Origin: Acinetobacter sp. ANC 4805
GTDB taxonomy: Bacteria > Pseudomonadota > Gammaproteobacteria > Pseudomonadales > Moraxellaceae
Length of the DNA stretch: 64,000 nt
Assembly (NCBI RefSeq): GCF_022549495.1
Contig: NZ_JAKZGD010000006.1
Location: 1-64,000, forward strand
Direction: 5' to 3'
Below are positions 16,937 to 23,952 of the stretch, in pieces; positions within the stretch are counted from its first letter, which is position 1; every line of letters begins with the position of its first letter. A program made the translations under genes and the position numbers. Below the pieces are notes generated by a model. It was not told the DNA's origin and made no database searches. It saw nothing but the letters and a program-made list of their open reading frames with translations.

Positions 16937-17770
16937 ATGAATAAATATCAATTAAAAGATAAAGTTGTCGTCATTACTGGTTCAACAGGTGGCTTAGGTC
17001 AAGCAACAGCACAGGCATTACGCGATAAAGGTGCTAAGTTAGCGTTACTAGATTTAGATTTAAATAAAGTTACCCAGCAAGCAAATGACTTAGGTGGAAG
17101 TAGTAACGCAATCGGATGGCAAGCAGATGTTTGCTCTTTAGAAAGTTTGGAAAATGCGATGGCAAGTGCGGCAAAGCATTTTGGCAAAATTGATGTCGTG
17201 ATTGCCAATGCTGGCGTTGGTAATCCAGCATCACTGGAACATATGGCACCTGAAACCTTTGAGCGAACAATTGATATTAATTTAACAGGTGTATTTCGTA
17301 CTTTCCGTTCTGCGCTGCCTTATGTAAAAGAAACTCAAGGCTATTTATTGGCAATTTCGTCCTTGGCAGCATTTGTACACTCCCCTCTAAACACGCATTA
17401 CACTTCAAGCAAAGCAGGTGTTTGGGCATTATGCGATAGCCTACGTTTGGAACTTAAACATTTGAATATTGACGTGGGTAGTTTTCACCCCACCTTCTTC
17501 CAAACACCGATGATGGATGCAGTGCAATCAGATCCAGCAGGCAAAGCAGTTTGGAATGGTAATACAGGCATCTGGAAATATGTAGCGATTGAAACTGTGG
17601 TCTCAGAACTGGTTGAAAGTATTGAGAAGCGTAAAGATATTGTGATTGTACCTAAAAGTAATAAATTCGTTGCCAATGCTCCGGGATTGTTTCGTAACAT
17701 TATTGAACTAATAGGATTCAATCAAAAACAACTGAAACAAACGATGCAACTGGCAGCAAAGCATGATTAA
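16937..17770 (+). CDS. Short-chain dehydrogenase/reductase
   Basis: The protein has about 277 residues from ATG 16937. The nucleotide-binding motif is TGSTGGLGQA, the NAG motif is IANAGVGNP, and the catalytic S...YxxxK is ISSLAAF followed by HYTSSKAG. Chain length and the N-terminal KDKVVVITG are typical of classical SDRs. An in-frame TTG at 16913 would overlap the hydrolase, but the ATG start matches the normal SDR N-terminus. It probably works on the hydrolase product or a related alcohol/ketone; that is inference from the operon. Confidence 0.85.
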   Translation: MNKYQLKDKVVVITGSTGGLGQATAQALRDKGAKLALLDLDLNKVTQQANDLGGSSNAIGWQADVCSLESLENAMASAAKHFGKIDVVIANAGVGNPASLEHMAPETFERTIDINLTGVFRTFRSALPYVKETQGYLLAISSLAAFVHSPLNTHYTSSKAGVWALCDSLRLELKHLNIDVGSFHPTFFQTPMMDAVQSDPAGKAVWNGNTGIWKYVAIETVVSELVESIEKRKDIVIVPKSNKFVANAPGLFRNIIELIGFNQKQLKQTMQLAAKHD

Positions 17771-17777
17771 AATCAGA

Positions 17778-18800
17778 TCAATTGATTAAATTTATATTTA
17801 AAGATTCTCGTTCTTGCTGCGGTGTTTTACCCGACCATTCTTTATAGGCTCGGGTAAAAGCACTATGTTCGGAATACCCAAGTAACAGAGCAATATCTAT
17901 AATTTGCAGTCTCGGGTCTATTAAATAAGATTTTGCTAATTCATAACGAACTAGATTTAATTCTTTGCGAAAACTTGTCCCCACTTCAATTAATCGTCTT
18001 TGTAAGGTTCGACGTGACAAATGCAATCTTTCAGCAAGCTGATCAATCTCTGGTTCACCTTGATGCAGTAAATAGGCAATTTGCTTACGAACTTGCTCTA
18101 TAATTTCTTCGACTTGGGGTAAGCGTGCAAGCTGTTGATCAGCATGTTTGTCCAGCAATGTCATCAAAGCTGTATCAGGGCTTTTTAAAGGTAAACTCAA
18201 CATTTCTAATCCGAATCGAATCAGCGGAACCTGTTGTTCGAAAAGAACAGGACAACCAAAGTATTCTTCATAAGGTCTAATATCTTCAGGTCGTTCATGA
18301 ATAAAATGAACCGCTTGTAAACTATCCTTACCGCGAATCAGGCTTCGACCAAACTGCACCATCACCGTTCGACCAGTTTCATCAACTAAACCACCTGTCT
18401 CATATTCACCAGTATCCCAAGTCAATTCTACACATTCACCAAGTAGCTGAATATTTGCAGGGATAACATCAAAAATAAGCCGTTGATAACGCTCAAAACG
18501 TTGTATTACAGTCAAGAAATTATCACAGGCAGAAAGTACTGCCCCAATGATTCCAAGATGTCTCGCAGTAATGGTTTGTCCCACATGTAAGCCAATCAAC
18601 GGATCATTCAAATAATCTTTAGCAATTTGTAATAAGTTTTCCCAATGTTCAATCGCAACACCACCGAGACCATTTGTCTCTGGAACTGGCCAAGGTTCAC
18701 CCAATACTTTTTCTGGGTCATGCCCCAATGTTTCCATATATTCAAATAATAATTGAACATAGGTCTCTGGGATCATTCTTCGATGTAATGGTTTAGCCAA
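17778..18800 (-). CDS. AraC-family regulator with N-terminal arabinose-binding-like domain
   Basis: The protein has up to 340 residues: an effector domain of the type found in OruR/ArgR-like AraC regulators (IPETYVQLLFEYMETLGHDP, GLHVGQTITARHLGIIG), then two helix-turn-helix units (DQLAERLHLSRRTLQRRLIE and IALLLGYSEHSAFTRAYKEW). The frame begins with TTG at 18800; ATG at 18776 is an alternative start and neither has ideal ribosome-site spacing. It is convergent with the hydrolase-SDR operon, eight bases apart. A near-identical 15-bp box lies upstream of both units. Confidence 0.85.
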   Translation of the reverse strand: MAKPLHRRMIPETYVQLLFEYMETLGHDPEKVLGEPWPVPETNGLGGVAIEHWENLLQIAKDYLNDPLIGLHVGQTITARHLGIIGAVLSACDNFLTVIQRFERYQRLIFDVIPANIQLLGECVELTWDTGEYETGGLVDETGRTVMVQFGRSLIRGKDSLQAVHFIHERPEDIRPYEEYFGCPVLFEQQVPLIRFGLEMLSLPLKSPDTALMTLLDKHADQQLARLPQVEEIIEQVRKQIAYLLHQGEPEIDQLAERLHLSRRTLQRRLIEVGTSFRKELNLVRYELAKSYLIDPRLQIIDIALLLGYSEHSAFTRAYKEWSGKTPQQERESLNINLIN

Positions 18801-18826
18801 TCCTTAGATCTCATTGTTATTTTAGT

Positions 18827-18841
18827 GGCGTAAAGTATCAA
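18827..18841 (-). promoter_or_regulatory. Shared box upstream of the AraC-type gene
   Basis: GGCGTAAAGTATCAA matches 14 of 15 bases of the box at 15921-15935. It lies 27 bases upstream of the TTG start of the regulator, in a place fitting autoregulation. Confidence 0.5.
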
Positions 18842-18973
18842 ATAGATCGCTTAAAACTGTCAAGATAATTACTATAGCACTTGATATTTTTGAACTTATT
18901 ATAAACTTTGAAAATTTACGATGATTCATTTTTTAGGATTTAAAATCTAATAATGATTTGCTGCACAAACAGC

Positions 18974-19004
18974 TTGACCTTAAACCTCACTTTAAGCATA
19001 GCAT
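18974..19004 (+). promoter_or_regulatory. MerR-type promoter of the exported DJ-1 gene
   Basis: TTGACC (18974-18979) and TAGCAT (18999-19004) are separated by 19 bp. The spacer TTAAACCTCACTTTAAGCA carries an imperfect TTAAA/TTTAA dyad and is 16 of 19 identical to the one at 19955-19973. The start codon follows about 30 bases later. Confidence 0.78.
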
Positions 19005-19034
19005 TGGACTCAGGTAATTCATGAGGAACCTGTC

Positions 19035-19841
19035 ATGTTCAAAGCTTGGAATATTCGCAAAGGGTTAATTCCTATTTTTACAGTTGTTTTTGCAAGTAAT
19101 TATGCATATTCATCTGAAACAGCGTCTCAACTTCACCAGACAAAACAGAATGGAAAAATTCTGGTGGTGATGACCAATCATACGACTTATCCAACACGAA
19201 CAGATAAAACAGGATTATGGTTCACTGAACTCACCCATTTTTATGATGTTGCCGAGGCTGCTGGCTATGACATGGATTTTGTCAGTCCACAAGGTGGTGC
19301 TGTTCCTTTGGATGAACATAGTTTGAAATCTATTTATTTAGATCGTGCCGCTAAAGCTCACTTAGCCGATCCTCAATTTATGCAACGCCTGAAAACAACA
19401 TTGGCACCAAATAAAATTGAGCCGAAACATTATAAGGCAATTTATTATACGGGTGGTCATGGCACGATGTGGGACTTTCCCAACAACAAAGAGCTGAAAA
19501 ATATTAGTGAGAATATTTATCAACAAGGTGGGATTGTTTCCGCGGTTTGTCATGGGGTTGGTGGTTTATTGCCATTACAAGATGAACAAGGCAAACCTCT
19601 GATTGCAGGTAAAACAGTAACAGGTTTCGCCAATATTGAAGAAACACTTTCAGGAATCAAATCCCAAGTCCCTTTTTCCTTGCAAAATGAATTAATTGAT
19701 CATGGTGCAAAATATAAACGTGCTTTCCTCCCTTTTAATTCTTATGTCATTTCAGATGATCGAATCATTACTGGACAAAATCCTCAATCGAGTAAAGCTA
19801 TTGCTGAAGCAGTCGTGAAAAAATTAAAAAGTTTAAATTAA
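19035..19841 (+). CDS. DJ-1/PfpI-family protein with signal peptide
   Basis: This 268-residue paralogue of the protein at 14684 has an added N-terminal signal peptide (basic start, then IPIFTVVFASNYAYSS), so it should be periplasmic or secreted. The DJ-1 core is intact: YYTGGHGTMWDF, cysteine elbow SAVCHGVGGLLPL and FTELTHFYDV. GAGGA lies before ATG. The MerR-type promoter and its own terminator make it a separate unit. Exported DJ-1 proteins are less common than cytosolic ones; a role against aldehydes in the envelope is inference. Confidence 0.85.
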   Translation: MFKAWNIRKGLIPIFTVVFASNYAYSSETASQLHQTKQNGKILVVMTNHTTYPTRTDKTGLWFTELTHFYDVAEAAGYDMDFVSPQGGAVPLDEHSLKSIYLDRAAKAHLADPQFMQRLKTTLAPNKIEPKHYKAIYYTGGHGTMWDFPNNKELKNISENIYQQGGIVSAVCHGVGGLLPLQDEQGKPLIAGKTVTGFANIEETLSGIKSQVPFSLQNELIDHGAKYKRAFLPFNSYVISDDRIITGQNPQSSKAIAEAVVKKLKSLN

Positions 19842-19859
19842 GTTTTCATATTGATATTT

Positions 19860-19888
19860 AAAAACCAGATTCACGAAATCTGGTTTTT
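19860..19888 (+). terminator. Intrinsic terminator of the exported DJ-1 gene
   Basis: AAAACCAGATT pairs with AATCTGGTTTT around a five-base loop (19861-19871 with 19877-19887) and ends in T residues, about 20 bases after the stop codon. Confidence 0.85.
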
Positions 19889-19948
19889 GTGATTAGTTGT
19901 ATCCAATTTTTTAAATTTTAATTTTTCTCATTATTTATGAAAATAAGC

Positions 19949-19979
19949 TTGACCTTAAACCTTACTTTAATCTTAGCAT
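19949..19979 (+). promoter_or_regulatory. MerR-type promoter of the ADC-like gene
   Basis: TTGACC (19949-19954) and TAGCAT (19974-19979) are separated by the 19-bp spacer TTAAACCTTACTTTAATCT. The -35 and -10 hexamers are identical to those at 18974-19004. The leader to the start codon is only about 18 bases. Confidence 0.78.
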
Positions 19980-20003
19980 TTAAGTGAGATCTATAGGAGT
20001 CAT

Positions 20004-21050
20004 ATGATTATGTTTAATCTTATTCATTTAAACCGTTCCATTACTGCAATATCAATCAGCCTATTTTTAGGCATTTCCACCCAAGCAGCAGAAAATAATT
20101 TAACCACTGGCACGGTCGAACAAACTATGAGCAATAATGCGCAACCCACTACAGTCGTCGAATTTGGCCCATATAAAGTCAATGTACCCAAAGGTGGTTA
20201 TTATGATCGTTTTCGGATGAATCCTAATTTAGATGAAGTTGCAAAAGACCCAGCGGCTGGAAATATTGATTTCTTTCGCGCCATTCCGAAAAAACTGGTT
20301 GAAACACGTGTAGGTAAAGTTTGGTCTCCAAATTTTTATTACCGTACCAGTAATGTGCAGCTTTTGATGTTAGCACCTGTTTCTAAATTGAAAGCAAAAC
20401 TACCATCCCCACTTGAACCTTTACAACCTTTTCCAGGCTATGGTTTAGTTTCGCTGACTTTCTTCTCATATGTGGTTGGCGATGTTGATCCCTATGATGA
20501 AGTCTCTGTCGCAGTGGTTGTTCGTCAACCCAAAGCTCATTACTTTCATTCAACTGAATTATTAAGCTCAATGAGAAAGCATAATTATTATGGTTATGTA
20601 CTTGCCTTACCCGTGGATACAGAGATTGCACGTGTGCGTGGTGTGTATGGGTATCAGTTGCCAAAATGGTTGACGCCAATAGACATGAAAATTGATCATC
20701 AACAGGTTCAGGCTCATATCTATAATACAGATGGAAAACCTGATCTCAGTTTAACTGCACCAATACCAACCATTAAGAACGTCAAACCTCAATCTCGCAT
20801 TGAAACCAAGACGATGTTTAATCAAGTCGATGGTGAATGGCATCAAACTTCTGTGCAATCAAATACATTGGCTTTTGGTCAAAAGTTATTTCCTAAAAAT
20901 GTCGAGCTGGTTCGTAGTGGTGGTCCTCTGAGCAAATTGCTAGATGATCTAGGTGCAAACAAAGTACTGCGTTTAGATGTCGTAAAAGATGCCCAATTGG
21001 CATTGAATATGCCTATTCCGATGCCATCCTTAGATAAAATAAAAAGATAA
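20004..21050 (+). CDS. Exported acetoacetate-decarboxylase-family protein
   Basis: The 348-residue protein has a signal peptide (SITAISISLFLGISTQAAE) followed by an acetoacetate-decarboxylase-like domain: GYGLVSLTFFSYVVGDVDPYDEV is shortened here to its key VDPYDEVSVAVVV, and VYGYQLPKWLTPIDM corresponds to the GxPKK region. Classical decarboxylases use a lysine Schiff base and are cytosolic; an exported form suggests a different substrate or a binding role. AGGAG precedes ATG. It is transcribed alone from a MerR-type promoter. I cannot be sure that the catalytic lysine is conserved. Confidence 0.78.
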   Translation: MIMFNLIHLNRSITAISISLFLGISTQAAENNLTTGTVEQTMSNNAQPTTVVEFGPYKVNVPKGGYYDRFRMNPNLDEVAKDPAAGNIDFFRAIPKKLVETRVGKVWSPNFYYRTSNVQLLMLAPVSKLKAKLPSPLEPLQPFPGYGLVSLTFFSYVVGDVDPYDEVSVAVVVRQPKAHYFHSTELLSSMRKHNYYGYVLALPVDTEIARVRGVYGYQLPKWLTPIDMKIDHQQVQAHIYNTDGKPDLSLTAPIPTIKNVKPQSRIETKTMFNQVDGEWHQTSVQSNTLAFGQKLFPKNVELVRSGGPLSKLLDDLGANKVLRLDVVKDAQLALNMPIPMPSLDKIKR

Positions 21051-21073
21051 GACTAAAAAATAAATTCTTCACG

Positions 21074-21104
21074 AAAGACATTCTCATCTGAGAATGTCTT
21101 TTAT
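21074..21104 (+). terminator. Intrinsic terminator of the ADC-like gene
   Basis: A perfect 12-bp stem AAAGACATTCTC/GAGAATGTCTTT (21074-21085 with 21090-21101), four-base loop and short T-run lies 24 bases past the stop. The remaining 230 bases to the next gene are AT-rich without a visible gene. Confidence 0.88.
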
Positions 21105-21331
21105 ATTAATAATAAATATTTACCTTAAACTTTAAGAATTATTACTTTATGATTTTCATCATGGTTAGACTGAATTAAATCAAATTACTAAATACAAAAA
21201 TTATATAAAAAATAAAATTTATATATGAATATCCCTATGATTTCATATTTTAAATTAATCTTAAAAATGTAATAGAAAAACCAGAATCATATTTAGAATA
21301 TGTTTCTGGCTGTGAAATTAAATAACTTCAT

Positions 21332-22399
21332 TTAAGTAATAATCAATGCACCTGAACCTTTGATTTGGGTTACGAGTTGATAACCCATTAATTTGGCTGG
21401 CGTATATGTTCCACCTTTCACTTTTTGTTCAAGTAAATAACGAACTACCGTCAGCGCACCATTCACCGTTAAGCTATAAGCATTTTCAGTTTGAATTCGT
21501 GCTGTTTTAATCTGCCCTTGAGCATTTGTAGCTTCACCCCATACATAGGTTGGTAGCTTGGCGCGTAATTCCTCGTTTGGTCCAACGACTGATTTTCCAA
21601 TCATGGATTTCATCATTTTTTGCACAGCTTGGAGCTTTAATACTGGACGTAAGCAGTTCAACACTTTTGCACCAAAAATTACTTTTGAGGAAGCAGGTAC
21701 AAACACCTCAATATTAGCAATTCCTGTCGTATAAAATGCCGTAGCCACATCGCCCCAAGGTACACTCATCGCACTCTTTTGACCATCACCAAAATCAATA
21801 TGGCGAACATGGTGTGCTAAAGGAACAGTAATAATTTTTCCATTTTTACGGATTTTTCCACCATCCGCCATGCCTTCAGTACTGGTTTTTGCAGTTCCGG
21901 GAGAAAGCCCCGTTTTGGAGTCAAAGCCTAATGCCAAATGTGTTGCATCAGGTAAAGCCTCTTTCAGCGCAGCTGCGACACAATCTGTTGGAATAACATC
22001 AAATCCAACACCAGGACATAGAACAATATCTGCTTGTTGTGCTTGAATATTTAAGGACTGTGCCAATTCAAAAACAGGAATCTCGCCAGTAATATCTAAA
22101 TAATGTGCGCCTGCCTTTATACATGCCTGCATCATCGGCTTTGACGTTGATGAAAAAGGCCCAGCACAATGCATAACTAGATGCAGACCTTCTAATTGTT
22201 CGCTGATCTGAATAACTTCATCTAGTCCAAAGGCACGAAATTCAAGACCAAGTTCCTGAGCTAATTCAGCCACTTTCGTTGGATTACGTCCTGCCAAAAT
22301 GGGTTTTAGCCCTTGTCGCACAGCCTCACGAGCAATTAATTCACCCGTGTAACCATTTGCGCCGTATACCATCCAATTTAAATTATTTGTATTTTTCAT
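21332..22399 (-). CDS. Saccharopine-dehydrogenase-like NAD(P)-binding protein
   Basis: This 355-residue protein starts with a Rossmann motif (MVYGANGYTGELIAREA) and has the layout of the saccharopine dehydrogenase/trans-acting enoyl reductase family: GLHLVMHCAGPFSSTS, AGAHYLDITGE and CPGVGFDVIPTDC. It is unlikely to act in lysine metabolism; relatives reduce or isomerise lipid-like or short-chain substrates. It is the second gene of an operon, 14 bases after the old-yellow-enzyme-type gene, and shares its MerR-type promoter. The substrate is unknown. Confidence 0.82.
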   Translation of the reverse strand: MKNTNNLNWMVYGANGYTGELIAREAVRQGLKPILAGRNPTKVAELAQELGLEFRAFGLDEVIQISEQLEGLHLVMHCAGPFSSTSKPMMQACIKAGAHYLDITGEIPVFELAQSLNIQAQQADIVLCPGVGFDVIPTDCVAAALKEALPDATHLALGFDSKTGLSPGTAKTSTEGMADGGKIRKNGKIITVPLAHHVRHIDFGDGQKSAMSVPWGDVATAFYTTGIANIEVFVPASSKVIFGAKVLNCLRPVLKLQAVQKMMKSMIGKSVVGPNEELRAKLPTYVWGEATNAQGQIKTARIQTENAYSLTVNGALTVVRYLLEQKVKGGTYTPAKLMGYQLVTQIKGSGALIIT

Positions 22400-22413
22400 T
22401 CTAAGACCCTGTT

Positions 22414-23652
22414 TTAAGATGAAAATGTATAGTCGCGCATATGATTTTTATATTGGCGAGTACGACGTGCCATCGCAGTTTGCTGTAAAATCAATGCCCA
22501 TAAAGGTGCAACTTTAGGATTGGTTTTCTTACCTGCACTCAGTTTACGCAACTGGAATTTTACTGTTGCCATATTGGCAAGTGAAGCGAGCGTTTTATTT
22601 TCCCATGTAATTGCACTTAACGCTGGTGCAGTATCCTGACCTTGTTTCCACTGATTCGGTAAATTGGGATCAATCGCCAAAGCCGTGGCAATTCCAACCA
22701 TATCGACACCACTTTCAATCACTTGTTCTGCAACCTGTTTGCGACGAATTCCACCTGTTACCATCATTGGCATTTTCGCGACTTTACGAATCTCTTGGGC
22801 AAACTCTAAAAAATAGGCTTCTCGTGCTAAGGTTCGTCCATCTCTAGCTTGACCTTGCATTGCAGGTGCTTCATAACTTCCACCTGAAAGCTCAACCAAA
22901 TCTACAGGTAATTCATTTAACATTTTCACTACTTGTTGGGCATCTTCTGCACTGAATCCGCCACGCTGAAAATCGGCAGAATTTAATTTAACAGCTACCG
23001 TAAATTTTGCTGACACTACGGCACGTACCGCTTTTACAATCTCAATCAAAATGCGAGCACGATTTTCTAATGAACCACCCCATTGGTCTTGGCGTTTGTT
23101 GCTTAGTGGTGATAAAAACTGACTGAGTAAATAACCATGTGCAGCATGGATTTCAACACCATTAAATCCTGCTTTTTCACCTAAACGAGCGGTATTGGCA
23201 AAACGTTGAATGACTTCTTCAATCATCTCTTGTGTCATTTCAATTGGCAGACTGAAACGATCAGATAATTTACCGAGATCTAATGCAACAGCCGATGGTG
23301 CCCAAGTTTGTTGTCCTAAATTCGATTGCATTTGTCGACCAGGGTGATTGATCTGCAACCAAACTTGTGCCCCTTTGGAACGTCCAATTTGCGCCCAACG
23401 TTTAAATGTGTCCAAATACTTTTCATCTTCCAATACCACGCCACCCGGTCCAGTCATGGCACGACGATCGACCATCACATTTCCAGTAATGATTAAACCA
23501 ACACCACCATCTGCCCATGCTTGATATAAACGCATCAATGCTTCTGATGGCGCATGGTTTAGATCAGCCATATTTTCTTCCATTGCTGCTTTTGCAATGC
23601 GGTTTGGAATACGAGAACCATTTGGGAAAACCAATCTTTCAAACACATTCAT
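22414..23652 (-). CDS. NADH:flavin oxidoreductase, old-yellow-enzyme type
   Basis: The protein has about 412 residues from ATG 23652, an FMN-binding TIM barrel. Markers are FPNGSRIPNRIAKAAM at the start, QINHPGRQ, the GVEIHAAHGYLLSQFLSP block with substrate-binding histidines, and MVTGGIRR near the end. The family reduces activated alkenes such as enones and nitro compounds, suiting an electrophile-stress regulon. The MerR-type promoter would start RNA near 23674, leaving almost no leader for an ATG at 23667, whereas ATG 23652 has GAGGG at good spacing. It heads the operon with the gene at 21332. Confidence 0.86.
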   Translation of the reverse strand: MNVFERLVFPNGSRIPNRIAKAAMEENMADLNHAPSEALMRLYQAWADGGVGLIITGNVMVDRRAMTGPGGVVLEDEKYLDTFKRWAQIGRSKGAQVWLQINHPGRQMQSNLGQQTWAPSAVALDLGKLSDRFSLPIEMTQEMIEEVIQRFANTARLGEKAGFNGVEIHAAHGYLLSQFLSPLSNKRQDQWGGSLENRARILIEIVKAVRAVVSAKFTVAVKLNSADFQRGGFSAEDAQQVVKMLNELPVDLVELSGGSYEAPAMQGQARDGRTLAREAYFLEFAQEIRKVAKMPMMVTGGIRRKQVAEQVIESGVDMVGIATALAIDPNLPNQWKQGQDTAPALSAITWENKTLASLANMATVKFQLRKLSAGKKTNPKVAPLWALILQQTAMARRTRQYKNHMRDYTFSS

Positions 23653-23680
23653 TTCTTGTGCCCTCATTTTGTATGGTTTT

Positions 23681-23711
23681 ACTTTAAGATTAAAGTGAAC
23701 TTTAATGTCAA
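23681..23711 (-). promoter_or_regulatory. MerR-type promoter of the OYE operon
   Basis: On the minus strand TTGACA (23711-23706) and TAAAGT (23686-23681) are 19 bp apart. The spacer TTAAAGTTCACTTTAATCT contains a perfect TTAAAGT-TC-ACTTTAA dyad, the clearest of the four copies in this window. Confidence 0.8.
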
Positions 23712-23898
23712 CCTATTTTATTCAAATATTTCTATTTATTATCAATATTAATAAGATGATAGAGCCAATAAACTGGTGCGACCCATTACACAAGAAGAAA
23801 ATAAAAATATTAAAAACAATAAGTTGAATTATTTTTGCTTTTATTCTTTCCTTGGTATTACTTATATTTAATCACAAAATTTTAGTCATTCTATAACA

Positions 23899-23927
23899 AA
23901 AAAGTGCATGATCAACATGCACTTTTT
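23899..23927 (-). terminator. Intrinsic terminator of the OsmC-YcaO gene
   Basis: AAAAAGTGCATG (23899-23910) pairs perfectly with CATGCACTTTTT (23916-23927) around five bases, T-rich on the minus strand. It starts 25 bases after the stop codon. Confidence 0.9.
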
Positions 23928-23952
23928 AGAGCTACAAATTTTTAACCGAGAT

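Noticed and set aside
20383..20679. Minus-strand frame of 98 codons inside the ADC-like gene
   Set aside because: No ribosome site and no recognisable protein; the sense gene has clear domain similarity and signals.
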